The notes beneath the pieces were generated by a model. That model searched no databases. It saw nothing but the letters and a program-made list of their open reading frames with translations, and was not told the origin of the DNA. Of a DNA stretch of 64,000 nucleotides, positions 24,804-34,323 are shown one piece after another. The stretch's first letter is position 1. Each line of letters starts with the position of its first letter. This DNA is from Bowmanella dokdonensis (GTDB lineage Bacteria > Pseudomonadota > Gammaproteobacteria > Enterobacterales > Alteromonadaceae): assembly GCF_017254865.1 (NCBI RefSeq), contig NZ_JAFKCV010000009.1:1-64000 (forward strand). The letters run 5' to 3'. Position numbers and translations under genes: made by a program.

Positions 24804-25550
24804 TTAGAGTGCTTCTATCCAGGTCTGCATGTCTTCCAGGCTCTGATAGGCGGTCATATCCACGCTCAGCGGCGTCACCGAACAATAGCCGTTGGCGATG
24901 GCGTGAAAATCCGTGCCTTCCCCGGCGTCCTGCTCCTGGCCGACTTTGCCGTACCAGAAAATTTCCCGACCCCAGGGGTCCTGGCCCCGTACCATGGCTT
25001 CGGCTCGGTGCCTGCGCCCCTGGCGGGTTACCTGCAGGCCTTTGAGCCGGTCATGGGGCAGATCCGGGACATTAACGTTGAGAATCTGATCGGCTGGCAG
25101 CGGATGCTCTCCCAGTCGGCGGATGATATCCCTGACCACCTGGCCGGCGGTATCGAAATGGCCGCCCTGATAGTTGCACAGGGATACGGCAATCGCGGGC
25201 AGGCCCATATAGCGCCCTTCAGTCGCTGCCGCCACGGTGCCGGAATAAATCACATCATCGCCCAGATTAGCTCCATGATTAATCCCCGATACCACCAGTT
25301 GCGGGTCATCATCGAGAAAGCTGTTGATGCCCAGATGCACACAATCAGAGGGCGTGCCGTTGACCGCATAAAAGCCGTTTTTCATTTTCTGGATGCGCAG
25401 CGGCTGTTGCAGTGACAGGGCATTGCTGGAACCGCTGCAGTTACGATCCGGGGCAATGACCGTGACCTCGTGGTCTTGGCTTAACGCCTCATAAAGGCTG
25501 GCCAGTCCTTCGGCGTGCACACCGTCATCATTACTCAACAAGATCCGCAT
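24804..25550 (-). CDS. surE: 5'/3'-nucleotidase SurE
   Basis: SurE is a stationary-phase survival phosphatase acting on nucleotides and polyphosphate. The 248-residue protein starts [15 protein letters not shown], whose D8 and D9 bind the metal. [15 protein letters not shown] and [19 protein letters not shown] supply the remaining ligands and loop. The start codon follows the truD stop with no gap. Length and operon place are canonical, so confidence is high. Confidence 0.95.
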   Translation of the reverse strand: MRILLSNDDGVHAEGLASLYEALSQDHEVTVIAPDRNCSGSSNALSLQQPLRIQKMKNGFYAVNGTPSDCVHLGINSFLDDDPQLVVSGINHGANLGDDVIYSGTVAAATEGRYMGLPAIAVSLCNYQGGHFDTAGQVVRDIIRRLGEHPLPADQILNVNVPDLPHDRLKGLQVTRQGRRHRAEAMVRGQDPWGREIFWYGKVGQEQDAGEGTDFHAIANGYCSVTPLSVDMTAYQSLEDMQTWIEAL

Positions 25551-26588
25551 TTAGTTTCCCTCTGCCGGGTGGTTTTCAGTCTGAATCAATTCTCGGGTTA
25601 CCGAGGTGGCGAATCCCCCTGACGGTAACTCGAAGCTCAGCTTCAGGGTATCGCCATTAAGCTGCCATTCCAACTCACAAGGATATTGCACCAAGGATCG
25701 CCTGTCCTGTTCAAGCCCCAACTGCTCCAGGCCCTGGATCAGCTCTGGAAATTCTAACGCGACCGATTGTTCCAGTGCCAGTGCCTGGCCTTTGGTGGCA
25801 AGGTCGCCCTTGCCCCACAGCGGCGCGCTGATCATGATGTCCCGCTCTGCCAGTCGCGAGATAAGGGTGCTGTCGGGCTCATCGGCACAAAAATAGCTCT
25901 GGCTGCCCCTAAGGATCATAATGTCCCCAGCCAGGGGCTGGCTGAAACAACTCCCTCGCAGCCGCCGGTTGATCACTTCGTTAAACAACCAGCTGCGCAG
26001 CGCCGATATGCACATTGAACGCTTTTGCCTGTCCCGGATGATTTCGCCACCCAGCATCCGTTCACCCAGGCGCAGGTTGCCGTCGTTCATACCAAAGCGT
26101 TGCTCGCCAAAGTAGTTGGGAACGCCATCGCTGAGGTGATTCAGTCTCTCCACCACCGAGTCCGGTGCTGACAGGCCCTTCAGCGTCAATTCAAACTGAT
26201 TGGCCTTGTGGGTGCCGGTGCGGAGTTTTTTATTATGCCGCACAGCCCTGAGTATTTCTGCACCAGGCACCTGGAAGGCCGACCAATCCGGATCCTGTTT
26301 GCCGGGCAGGTGCAGGCCTATCCATTGTTCGGTGACCGCATGCTTGTCTTTGCGTCCCGAAAAGCTGACATTCCTCGGATGCACGCCGGCAAAGCGGGCC
26401 AGCTGTTCAGCCAGCCAGGCTGTATTAAGGCCGGTTTTGCGGATCCACAAAAACAGGTGTTCTCCCTCGCCGCAGGGTTCGAAACCCAGCTTTTCCCGGA
26501 CGATGAAGTCCTCGGGTTGCTGCTTCATTACGCCCTGACTGACCGGTTTGCCGAGAAGATAGGCCCAGTGGCCGGTTTCCAGCCTCAT
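25551..26588 (-). CDS. truD: tRNA pseudouridine(13) synthase TruD
   Basis: TruD converts U13 of tRNAGlu to pseudouridine. The 345-residue protein has the catalytic motif [13 protein letters not shown] with D81 (E. coli Asp80), plus the family strand [16 protein letters not shown] and the GFLxxAPLWGKG-like segment ([15 protein letters not shown]). Length is typical. It overlaps ispF by 4 bp (ATGA) and abuts surE, so it is coupled on both sides. Confidence 0.94.
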   Translation of the reverse strand: MRLETGHWAYLLGKPVSQGVMKQQPEDFIVREKLGFEPCGEGEHLFLWIRKTGLNTAWLAEQLARFAGVHPRNVSFSGRKDKHAVTEQWIGLHLPGKQDPDWSAFQVPGAEILRAVRHNKKLRTGTHKANQFELTLKGLSAPDSVVERLNHLSDGVPNYFGEQRFGMNDGNLRLGERMLGGEIIRDRQKRSMCISALRSWLFNEVINRRLRGSCFSQPLAGDIMILRGSQSYFCADEPDSTLISRLAERDIMISAPLWGKGDLATKGQALALEQSVALEFPELIQGLEQLGLEQDRRSLVQYPCELEWQLNGDTLKLSFELPSGGFATSVTRELIQTENHPAEGN

Positions 26589-27067
26589 GGGCAGGCTTCC
26601 AGCAGGACCACCGCATGGCAGCCTATGCCTTCCTTGCGGCCGGTGAAACCGAGCTTTTCCGTGGTGGTGGCTTTGACATTGATCTGTTCGATAGCGGCCG
26701 ACAGGTCGGCGGCAATGTTCTTACGCATGGCGTCGATATGGGGGGCCATCCGCGGTGATTCCGCCACGACGGTGACATCCAGGTTCCCAAGGCGGTAGCC
26801 CTTACTGCTGACCAGCGCGAAGACATGGCGAAGTAGCTGGCGGCTGTCGACGCCTTCGAACTGGCTGTCGGTATCTGGAAAATGCTTGCCTATGTCACCC
26901 ATGGCAAGCGCGCCGAGCAGGGCGTCACAGATGGCGTGTAACGCCACGTCGCCGTCAGAATGGGCCAGCAGGCCCTGGACATAATCGATTTCCACCCCGC
27001 CGATAATAATGGGACCGACCCCACCGAACTTATGCACATCGTAGCCGTGACCAATACGGATATTCAT
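26585..27067 (-). CDS. ispF: 2-C-methyl-D-erythritol 2,4-cyclodiphosphate synthase
   Basis: IspF forms the cyclodiphosphate of the MEP isoprenoid pathway. From the ATG at 27067 it is 160 aa. Metal ligands D10 and H12 lie in GHGYDVHKF, and H44 in [21 protein letters not shown]. The ending [17 protein letters not shown] is typical. An upstream TTG (27079) is within the GGAG ribosome-binding site of the ATG, so the ATG is chosen. It follows ispD by 15 bp and precedes truD. Confidence 0.95.
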   Translation of the reverse strand: MNIRIGHGYDVHKFGGVGPIIIGGVEIDYVQGLLAHSDGDVALHAICDALLGALAMGDIGKHFPDTDSQFEGVDSRQLLRHVFALVSSKGYRLGNLDVTVVAESPRMAPHIDAMRKNIAADLSAAIEQINVKATTTEKLGFTGRKEGIGCHAVVLLEACP

Positions 27068-27082
27068 TTGCGCCTCCAAAGG

Positions 27083-27778
27083 TTATGCATCATGCATACG
27101 GGTCAGATAAAACTCTGCCAGGATAAGATCGTCCGGCTGTGTGACCTTGATATTACAGGGACTGCCTGGCACCAGATTGACCTTGCCGCCAGCCCACTCT
27201 ATGGCCGAAGCCTCGTCGGTAATCCTGACACTGGCTTGTAAGGCCCTTCGCAGCGCGTCTTTAAGCTGGGGTAGCGGAAAAAATTGCGGTGTCAGTGCAT
27301 GCCACAAACCCTCCCGTGATTCTGTCCTGAGGACCAGGTTGTGTCCATCGCCCCGCTTCATGGTGTCCCTGACGGGAATGGCCAGTATCCCTCCTGTTGC
27401 TCCCCTGGCCAGGGCCAGCAAAGTGTCCAGATCCTGATGGGGCAGGCAGGGTCTGGCGGCATCATGTACCAGTACCCAGTCGTCGTTATCGAGTGCCTCC
27501 AGTCCCGCCAGAACTGAATCGGCCCGCTCGGCGCCCCCCTCTACCCGCTGCAGCCAGGGTTCACCGGCCAGCGGTAACTGTTCGAAGTAGGGGTCCTGCG
27601 GATGCAGGGCAAGAATGACCTGTTTGATGGCAGGATGGCGGATCAGATTTTCCAGACAATGTTCCAACAATGTCTTGCCGGCAATTTTCAAGTACTGCTT
27701 GGGTACCCGGTTTTGCATTCTGGCACCCACCCCTGCGGCGGGAACCACGACGCTGTATTGTTTCGTAGATGGCGGCAT
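27083..27778 (-). CDS. ispD: 2-C-methyl-D-erythritol 4-phosphate cytidylyltransferase
   Basis: IspD transfers CMP to MEP in isoprenoid synthesis. The 231-residue protein has the nucleotide loop [20 protein letters not shown] near residues 11-30. VHDAARPCL and [17 protein letters not shown], the acidic substrate loop, follow. These match IspD of E. coli (236 aa). It sits between ftsB and ispF, the conserved order. The call is secure. Confidence 0.95.
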   Translation of the reverse strand: MPPSTKQYSVVVPAAGVGARMQNRVPKQYLKIAGKTLLEHCLENLIRHPAIKQVILALHPQDPYFEQLPLAGEPWLQRVEGGAERADSVLAGLEALDNDDWVLVHDAARPCLPHQDLDTLLALARGATGGILAIPVRDTMKRGDGHNLVLRTESREGLWHALTPQFFPLPQLKDALRRALQASVRITDEASAIEWAGGKVNLVPGSPCNIKVTQPDDLILAEFYLTRMHDA

Positions 27779-27794
27779 GAAATTTCTGGCTGGC

Positions 27795-28073
27795 CTATTG
27801 TTCGGGTGGCAGGATACGGTAGAAGGTTTCCCCTTCCTTGATCAGACCCAATTCGTTACGGGCCCTTTCCTCAATGGCCTCCAGGCCGATCTTGAGATCT
27901 TCGATATCGGCCTTGAGCAGGCCGTTGCGCTGGGTCAGATTAGCATTCTGCCGGGCCTGCAACTCCACTTCCTGTTTCATCTTCCAGTAATCGGGAACAC
28001 TGTGTTTGCCAAACCACAGACGGTATTGCAACAGGCAAAGCAAGGTAAACAGCACCAGGCTTATCCATTTCAT
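27795..28073 (-). CDS. ftsB: Cell division protein FtsB
   Basis: FtsB is a small bitopic divisome protein that joins FtsL and FtsQ. From ATG 28073 the protein is 92 aa, with a single membrane helix near residues 3-19 ([19 protein letters not shown]). A heptad coiled coil follows (about 28-70, [27 protein letters not shown]). The tail [17 protein letters not shown] is characteristic. An upstream extension adds five residues but GGGGGT before the ATG supports the shorter form. ispD starts 16 bp on. Confidence 0.94.
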   Translation of the reverse strand: MKWISLVLFTLLCLLQYRLWFGKHSVPDYWKMKQEVELQARQNANLTQRNGLLKADIEDLKIGLEAIEERARNELGLIKEGETFYRILPPEQ

Positions 28074-28170
28074 GCAATACCCCCACAACCAGACATGGGG
28101 CTATTATGCCGGGCTGATCCGGGCAAGTCTATCGGTGAAACCTGCAGCCTGGATAGTCAAATGGCTGCCT

Positions 28171-29124
28171 CTACAGCCAACCTTTATATTTGAAGAACAG
28201 GTAGGGGGTAATACCTGACAATATCATCAGCCCCAGGGCCCAGGGATAGCCCAGCAGCCATTGCAGCTCCGGCATATGCTGGAAGTTCATGCCATACATG
28301 CTGGCGACGAGCGTGGGCGGCAGAAAGACCACCGCAGCAATGGAAAAGATCTTGATGATCTGGTTTTGCTCGATATTGATAAAGCCCTGAGTGGAGTCCA
28401 TCAGGAAGTTGATTTTGTCGAACAGGAAAGTGGTATGTGACATCAGGGTCTCAATATCCCGCATGATTTCACGGCAGGACTCCTGCAAATCCGGGTAGTC
28501 ACGCAGATGACGAAGCAAAAAGGAAATGGCCCGCTGTGTGTCCATCAGACAAAGGCGAATTTTACCATTGCTGTCCTCGGACTTGGCCAACTGAGCAATG
28601 GCCTCTTCCAGATCTGAACCCTCTTCTTCGAGCACCAGATAGCTGGTTTTTTCCAGGTTGCGGTGAATGTCCTCCAGATTATCCGCAAGGTTTTCCACTT
28701 TTTGTTCCAGCAGGGTAACCAGCAATTCTGCCGGGGAATGGCTTTCCACCTGGCCCCTGCGCGCCCGCATTCTCAGCAGACGAAAGTCTGGCAATTCGGT
28801 ATCGCGGATGGTGATCAAACGGGCTGGCTGGAGTATGCACGCCACCGAACTGGTCACATGGCGGCCTTCGCTTTGGGTCAGGAACAGCGAATGCACGTGA
28901 ATACCGGCCTGATCGACAAAGTAACGGGCAGAGGCTTCAATCTCCTCCATCTCATCGAGTTCAGGCAGATCAAGGCGGATCAGATTCTGCAGAGCCTGGC
29001 GTTCAATTTCCTCCGGCTCCTGAGCGTCCAGCCATTGGGCCTGACTCACCAGATGACTAAGATCCTGTTCGTCGGTGCTGATTTCTCCGATAAACCCCTG
29101 CTCGAATCTGAATAGTTTCAGCAT
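28171..29124 (-). CDS. CorA-family divalent cation channel/transporter
   Basis: The 317-residue protein has the CorA layout: a large N-terminal cytosolic domain rich in acidic helices, then two C-terminal membrane helices. The pore signature YGMNF is present (SMYGMNFQHMPEL, about residue 280). CorA proteins conduct Mg2+ and some carry Co2+ or Ni2+. The short periplasmic loop after GMN is typical. The start has AGGAGGTACA. Which cation is used cannot be read. It lies downstream of the exchanger gene on the same strand (8 bp gap), suggesting a cation-homeostasis pair. Confidence 0.9.
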   Translation of the reverse strand: MLKLFRFEQGFIGEISTDEQDLSHLVSQAQWLDAQEPEEIERQALQNLIRLDLPELDEMEEIEASARYFVDQAGIHVHSLFLTQSEGRHVTSSVACILQPARLITIRDTELPDFRLLRMRARRGQVESHSPAELLVTLLEQKVENLADNLEDIHRNLEKTSYLVLEEEGSDLEEAIAQLAKSEDSNGKIRLCLMDTQRAISFLLRHLRDYPDLQESCREIMRDIETLMSHTTFLFDKINFLMDSTQGFINIEQNQIIKIFSIAAVVFLPPTLVASMYGMNFQHMPELQWLLGYPWALGLMILSGITPYLFFKYKGWL

Positions 29125-29132
29125 TGTACCTC

Positions 29133-30104
29133 CTATTGACTGATCACCTGGTAGCCCAGATAGCCCGTATAACCACAGTAGACCAGCACCAGAACCAGGC
29201 CTTCGAGGCGGGTGATCCGTCCCTGACCCTTCAGGCCCAGGCCCATCAGCAGCAGACCGATGGTCAGCGCCAGCATCAGTGCCCAGTCCCGGGTTAGCAC
29301 CTCGGGGGACACCTCAAGAGGATGAATTCCCGCTGCGATCCCCACCACCGCCAGGGTATTAAAGAGGTTTGAACCCAGCACATTGCCCAGGGCCAGGTCA
29401 TGTTCACCCTTTCTGGCTGCCATCACGGCCGAGGCCAGTTCCGGCAAAGAAGTGCCGATGGCGACGATAGTCAGGCCGATGATCAGATCGCTGACCCCCA
29501 GTGACTGGGCGATAGTGACTGCACCCCAGACCAGAATACGTGAACTGATCACCAACAGGACAAGGCCCACCACCAGCCAGATAATCGCCCGTTTAAGCGG
29601 CATCGGATGACTGGCCAGTTCATCATCCACTTCGGAGGAGAGGATATCCTGGCGCTGGCTCATACCTTGTTTGATGGACCATCCCATCAGTATCAGCAAT
29701 AGCAGTATCAGTATTGCCGCGTCCCAGCGCGATAGCTCGCCGTCGTAGAGCTGCCAACCGGCAATGAGGGTGACGCCCAGCAACAGCGGTAATTCCTTGC
29801 GGATAATCTGTGATTGCACGGCGATAGGCGCCAGCATGGCGGTGATCCCAAGTATCAGTGCGATATTGGTAATGTTCGATCCGTAGGCATTGCCCAGGGC
29901 CAGGCCAGGATTGCCGTCTGAGGCCGCCAGCGCGGAGACCACCATTTCCGGGGCAGACGTGCCAAAACCTATGATTACGATACCAATGAGCAGGGAGGGC
30001 ATGCCGGCATGCTTGGCAGTGGCGGCCGCCCCTTCGACAAATTTGTCTGCACTCCAGACCAGTAAAGCCAATCCGGCCAGTATTGCCAGTATCGCCATCG
30101 TCAT
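29133..30104 (-). CDS. CaCA-family calcium/sodium antiporter (YrbG-like)
   Basis: This 323-residue membrane protein contains both inverted alpha repeats of the CaCA family: IGFGTSAPEMVVSALAA in the first half and VAIGTSLPELASAVMAA in the second, each with the GTSxPE metal-binding glutamate. About ten helices are present. AGGAGAGATTG supports the ATG at 30104; TTG just upstream is less likely. It should exchange Ca2+ for Na+ or H+, as YrbG relatives do, though cation and direction are inferred. The next gene in the same direction encodes the CorA-type protein. Confidence 0.9.
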   Translation of the reverse strand: MTMAILAILAGLALLVWSADKFVEGAAATAKHAGMPSLLIGIVIIGFGTSAPEMVVSALAASDGNPGLALGNAYGSNITNIALILGITAMLAPIAVQSQIIRKELPLLLGVTLIAGWQLYDGELSRWDAAILILLLLILMGWSIKQGMSQRQDILSSEVDDELASHPMPLKRAIIWLVVGLVLLVISSRILVWGAVTIAQSLGVSDLIIGLTIVAIGTSLPELASAVMAARKGEHDLALGNVLGSNLFNTLAVVGIAAGIHPLEVSPEVLTRDWALMLALTIGLLLMGLGLKGQGRITRLEGLVLVLVYCGYTGYLGYQVISQ

Positions 30105-30203
30105 CAATCTCTCCTGTGGTGGTTGCGGGCGCTGTTGTATCGCATCAGCGCATCGAGGTAAATTAAAAAAGCAGGGGCTCGCGGCAGATAGTGAATTCGA
30201 AGC

Positions 30204-31955
30204 TCAGTTACCGAACACTTTATCCTTGAGCTTGTCCTTCAACTTATCCTTTTGTCTGTCTAGTACATTTTTGAACTGGCTGTTCAGCATCTGCTCTATG
30301 CTGTCCAGGTTGCCTTCTGCGACCTTCTGCCAATTAATGAGCTGCTGCAGGTTACTGTTTTGCGTGCCCAACGCCTTGTCGGCTCTGGCGTTGAGCTTTT
30401 GACTCAGTTCCTCCAGCCTGGCCTTGGCCTCGCCACTGACATTTTCTGCCAGCACCTTGCCCAGCTTGCGATCCAGATCCGAGCGCAGGGAGACATTGGG
30501 GGCATCCAGCAGACCGTCCACGTCTGCTTCAATTTTCAGTTCCTGCAGTTTTCTCAGCGTGTCAGCCAGCAGATTGGTCAGCCTATTGCTGCCTTTTGCG
30601 CTCAATTCTAACTGTGACAGGTTGATTCGCCCCTGGCCGGATAACTGATTCCTTTCGATACTCAGTGTACCTGCGCTATCCAGTTGGCCGCGCTCGAGAC
30701 TGCTGGTGAGTTTGCCTTCCCCCAGCAGCGTCTGCTGAGCCAGCTGGATGCCGGTTAGTTCCCAGTCCTGGTTAGCTTTGAGCCCTTCTTTGCCCAGCCA
30801 GAAGTCCCCGGTCGTACTGAGGCTCTGCCACAAAGGACTGCTCTGGCTCGATAAGCTGAAACGGGTGGCGCGCCCAAGTTTGTCATGCTCGGTGGTAATG
30901 TCCTGCCACTGGCTGCTGAGGGTCTGCCCTTGCCAGTCAAGTGACAACTCGGCTTTGCCGATCAACAGGCTCGGCAGGGGGCGTGTCTCGGCAAAGGGCA
31001 CAAAACGGCCTTCTGAGCGGCGCTGTTCGGTCTGATTCTGCTGCGTTCGTGCCAGCATAGGGGCCATTACATGGTAGGCTGCAAACAGTCGCTCGCTCCA
31101 GATGCGCACCTTCTCACCAAACAGGGCCTGGGTAACCTCTCCCAGGGCCGCTGCATCGCCCACCAGCAGCCCTTTGAGCAGGTCATAGTCCCTTTGTGGT
31201 GCAGCTTTTAGCTGGATTATTTGTTGCTCCAGTGCTGCCCTGGCCTCTTCCACTGAGCCTTTGAACTGCTTCAACGCCCCTTTGTCTTCCCGAAGCTGGG
31301 CTTGTAGCTGTTCAAACTCTTCCCTGGCCTTGGCCAGAGCGGCGGCATCCTTGAACTCCGTATTCTGCAGGGAGTCGAGTCGTTGCTTATAGTCGTTGAG
31401 CGTTTCTTCTCCTGGCAGCGACTGGTATTGTTCTGAAATCTGCTGCTGGTAGCGGGCGTAGGTTTCCCGGGCCTGTTCAACCGCCTTGTCGGTTTTCAGG
31501 GGGGATTTGGCCAGTATTTCCTCGACGCCGGGTAATTCGCTGTCCTCTGGCATCTGAAACAGATTTTTCATCCTTTCAGTGGGCTTTGCGTACACATCAC
31601 CGGCGCTGTCCCTTGGTGCATCGAAACGGATGCCGGATGCAGAAAGTTCGGGAATAATCAGTTTATCCATCAGCAGCGGCAGCAGGTCGATGCCGCCGCT
31701 GAGCCGGGCAATGAACAGGCGGTTCTGGTCCGGGTTGGTCGGGTCGGTCAACTGGATCTGCTCCAGGGTCACGCTCAATGGTGACAAGGTATGGCTGACC
31801 TGGCCTACGTTGACTTCGGCACCATTGGCACTACCTGCACCGATTTCCACTGCCAATTTTATCCAGGTATTGAGAAATAGCAGAAAAATCGCCGCCAGTC
31901 CGGCCAGGATTAACAGGAATGTGGCCAGACCGGAAAATCTGATAAACCTGCCCAT
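30204..31955 (-). CDS. TIGR03545 family protein (AsmA-like, membrane anchored)
   Basis: The 583-residue protein has one N-terminal membrane helix (about 9-28) followed by an AsmA-like beta region with SATLTPLSVTLEQIQLTD-type strands (about 50-130). A long helical stretch (about 140-260) is rich in Gln/Glu and Leu and predicted to coil. It matches the uncharacterised TIGR03545 family from memory. It is 2 bp from the TIGR03546 gene, its usual partner. The domain mix suggests an envelope or lipid-handling role, but no function is proven. Confidence 0.78.
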   Translation of the reverse strand: MGRFIRFSGLATFLLILAGLAAIFLLFLNTWIKLAVEIGAGSANGAEVNVGQVSHTLSPLSVTLEQIQLTDPTNPDQNRLFIARLSGGIDLLPLLMDKLIIPELSASGIRFDAPRDSAGDVYAKPTERMKNLFQMPEDSELPGVEEILAKSPLKTDKAVEQARETYARYQQQISEQYQSLPGEETLNDYKQRLDSLQNTEFKDAAALAKAREEFEQLQAQLREDKGALKQFKGSVEEARAALEQQIIQLKAAPQRDYDLLKGLLVGDAAALGEVTQALFGEKVRIWSERLFAAYHVMAPMLARTQQNQTEQRRSEGRFVPFAETRPLPSLLIGKAELSLDWQGQTLSSQWQDITTEHDKLGRATRFSLSSQSSPLWQSLSTTGDFWLGKEGLKANQDWELTGIQLAQQTLLGEGKLTSSLERGQLDSAGTLSIERNQLSGQGRINLSQLELSAKGSNRLTNLLADTLRKLQELKIEADVDGLLDAPNVSLRSDLDRKLGKVLAENVSGEAKARLEELSQKLNARADKALGTQNSNLQQLINWQKVAEGNLDSIEQMLNSQFKNVLDRQKDKLKDKLKDKVFGN

Positions 31956-31956
31956 A

Positions 31957-32460
31957 TCAGTTCCCCAGGCTTTCGTAAATCTGGTAGAGGCGGCTCGCCT
32001 TCAGGGCCTGGACCAGCTTGAGTTTGCTGACCCATACCATCAGCCTCTGCCGGTATTGCAGTACCAGATAGCGGCTTGCCAGAAGGACCAGTGGGCTGGC
32101 GAGCAGCGACAGCACCAGACTGCCCATGGTCAGGGTATGATTAAACTGACTGAGGCGCCCCACAGAGCTGTTGTACCAGGCCGTCCATAAATCCTGCAGC
32201 GATCCTGCAGTGAGCACTGACTCACCAAGACTTATCATCACGGGATCGAGCAGGTAGGCCAGTCCGGAAAAGAAGCCGAATGCCACCAGGAAACTGGCGA
32301 TATTGATGCGGAAAAACAACAACAGGAACAGGATAACCAGGTTATGCAGCCGCATCAGCGGCGTAAGGCCAACGATCAATCCCAGGGTGATGCCAAGCGC
32401 AATCTGCCAGGGACTGGCCTCTGAATTCAAGGCTTTAAGAAATTTTGCCAGTAGTCGCAC
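31957..32460 (-). CDS. TIGR03546 family membrane protein (DUF2062-like)
   Basis: The 167-residue protein has three hydrophobic helices and starts PWQIALGITLGLIVGLTPLMRLHNL, the pattern of DUF2062/TIGR03546 proteins. It begins with GTG, with AAGGAGAACACAA upstream. The TIGR03545 gene lies 2 bp downstream, so the two are coupled. Function is unknown; the pair is recurrent in gammaproteobacteria. Confidence 0.8.
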   Translation of the reverse strand: MRLLAKFLKALNSEASPWQIALGITLGLIVGLTPLMRLHNLVILFLLLFFRINIASFLVAFGFFSGLAYLLDPVMISLGESVLTAGSLQDLWTAWYNSSVGRLSQFNHTLTMGSLVLSLLASPLVLLASRYLVLQYRQRLMVWVSKLKLVQALKASRLYQIYESLGN

Positions 32461-32519
32461 TTGTGTTCTCCTTCACCGGTGCAGGGAATAACCCATGCCA
32501 TTTACCAGGTAATAGCAAT

Positions 32520-33158
32520 CTAGTCGTTTTTCAGTTCATCGGCGGCAATAAAAATACCCAATCCCAATAACAACGTACCGGATATCCTATCCTGCCAGTA
32601 CGGGAAACTGGCGTGATGCGCCAGCCAGTCCCCGAGTTTATCGGAGAGGCAGGCTACTAACAGGTCACAGCATAGTGCAATGAGTGCGTAGACCAGCCCA
32701 AGCACCAGTAACTGACTGGTGACGGCGCCTGCATCCGGTCTGACAAATTGCGGCAGAAACGCCAGAAAGAACAAGGCCGTCTTGGGATTAGTGAGCTCCA
32801 CTACCACACTCTGGCGGAAGATCTTCGCCGCGGACCAGGGCTCCACCTGAACCCGGGCATTGGTATCAGGCGATTTGTTGCGCAGAGTCTGGATGCCCAG
32901 ATACACCAGGTAAGCGGCTCCAGCCAGCTTCAGAGCCGTATAGGCCACAGGTGAGTATTTGAATATGGCAGCCAGACCCAATGCGGTGGCCAACACATAG
33001 ATCAACGAACCTATAGCCAGGCCGCCTGCCGCCGCCATCCCGGCGTTGCGCCCCTGGGACAGGCTGCGAGCCATGATATACAGATTGGAAGGTCCCGGCG
33101 ACAGGCTGAGCAGCAGGGAGGCCAGGGCGAAAGTCGTTAACAGCTCAATGGAAGGCAT
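32520..33158 (-). CDS. LysE/RhtB family amino-acid exporter
   Basis: The 212-residue protein has six hydrophobic helices and the LysE signature at the N-terminus (LLSLSPGPSNLYIMARSLSQGRNAGMAAAGGLAIG, residues about 17-50). The segment VVELTNPKTALFFLAFLPQFV matches RhtB-type exporters. Substrates in the family include homoserine, threonine and lysine; which applies here is not determinable. The gene stands alone between the TIGR03546 gene and a methyltransferase. AGGGATTTTTT precedes the start. Confidence 0.88.
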   Translation of the reverse strand: MPSIELLTTFALASLLLSLSPGPSNLYIMARSLSQGRNAGMAAAGGLAIGSLIYVLATALGLAAIFKYSPVAYTALKLAGAAYLVYLGIQTLRNKSPDTNARVQVEPWSAAKIFRQSVVVELTNPKTALFFLAFLPQFVRPDAGAVTSQLLVLGLVYALIALCCDLLVACLSDKLGDWLAHHASFPYWQDRISGTLLLGLGIFIAADELKND

Positions 33159-33243
33159 AAAAAATCCCTGTTTCGTGAGACTGGCTTATCGGCTGCTATT
33201 GTAACCAGGCCCGGATCAGTATTGCCAGTCAGGTTTCATTAAC

Positions 33244-34194
33244 CTAAAGACGCAGAATCCTTAGTGACCAGGCAAACAGTTGCCCTTTTACACTGAGCGG
33301 TTCGGCCTGAAAGGCGAAGCCTGCTTGTCCCAAGCGTGATTGGATCAATTCAATACAGGTATTGCTAAGGGAGGCTGTGATGAGTTGCTGCATCCTGTCC
33401 AGATAGGCTGGCAGTTCTCTGATCATATTATCCAACCAGACCATGCTGGCCGACCTTGGGTAGTTCTGCGGATGATGGTAGATCGCGGCAAAATCCCTAC
33501 AAAACTTGCTCAGCCAGGGAATAACCAGTCTCTCATGGCTGTGCTGCCGGACCAGCAAACCGACAGCCTGAACCTTTGGTGAGAGCAGAGTATCCGCCTC
33601 GACAAATCTCGCATGGGCCTGACGGCCTTCAATACAATCAAACAGAGTAGTCAGGGCGAAATGAGCGGCCGGCAGCATTCCACAGGATACAATTTCAGTT
33701 AGCAGACGTTGCGCCTGTTTGGCTCTGTCGACCAGGCAGCCATCCTGATGGTGACATAGCGCAATCAGAATTCCGTTTGAAGTCAACAGTCCGGCGCTAT
33801 CGCAAAACGCCTGAGTGCCGGCATACTCAATACCAAATTGGCTGAGGATCAGATCAATGCTGTCATTACGAAATGGCAGTCTGGCCATATCAGCCTGGAC
33901 AAGGGCGGCGCTGGCATGGACGGTGTTAAGTCGGGCCAGGGCGCTGTGGCTGATATCCAGATAGACAGTCAGGGGTCCCACAACCGAGCCATGCAGATAG
34001 TGTTTAATGGTCGGGGCAAGGCTTCCCGCCCCACAGCCCAGCTCGAGAGCAGTTCCTATGGTGTGGCCATGAATCGCAGCCTGGAGCTGTAAGACCCAGT
34101 ACTGATCGATAAATGACTGTACGTTGGCGTCCGCAATCAGGGCCTGATCACGATTCCCCGACTGCCAATAGCTTTCCCAACCCTGGTATTGCAT
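33244..34194 (-). CDS. Class I SAM-dependent methyltransferase
   Basis: From ATG 34194 the protein is 316 aa; an upstream TTG (34221) would add nine residues, but AAAGGATAGGGTT before the ATG decides the start. Motif I (ALELGCGAGS, about residue 52) binds SAM and VQADMARLPF is motif III-like. The C-terminal half lacks a recognised substrate domain. The architecture resembles stand-alone small-molecule methyltransferases. It stands before the putA terminator. The substrate is unknown. Confidence 0.8.
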   Translation of the reverse strand: MQYQGWESYWQSGNRDQALIADANVQSFIDQYWVLQLQAAIHGHTIGTALELGCGAGSLAPTIKHYLHGSVVGPLTVYLDISHSALARLNTVHASAALVQADMARLPFRNDSIDLILSQFGIEYAGTQAFCDSAGLLTSNGILIALCHHQDGCLVDRAKQAQRLLTEIVSCGMLPAAHFALTTLFDCIEGRQAHARFVEADTLLSPKVQAVGLLVRQHSHERLVIPWLSKFCRDFAAIYHHPQNYPRSASMVWLDNMIRELPAYLDRMQQLITASLSNTCIELIQSRLGQAGFAFQAEPLSVKGQLFAWSLRILRL

Positions 34195-34286
34195 AACCCT
34201 ATCCTTTTTTGGTCGGCTCAAAATGCCTGAAGCCGAAGACCGTCAAGCTAGTGAATTGCTTTCAACGAGGGTAGATGTTCAGGAAT

Positions 34287-34308
34287 AAAAGGGGCGCCAG
34301 GGCGCCCC
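34287..34308 (-). terminator. Rho-independent terminator of putA
   Basis: GGGGCGCC (34291-34298) pairs with GGCGCCCC (34301-34308) around AG. On the minus strand TTTTATT follows. It lies 16 bp downstream of the putA stop. Confidence 0.85.
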
Positions 34309-34323
34309 GGTCAGTGGCAGGGA

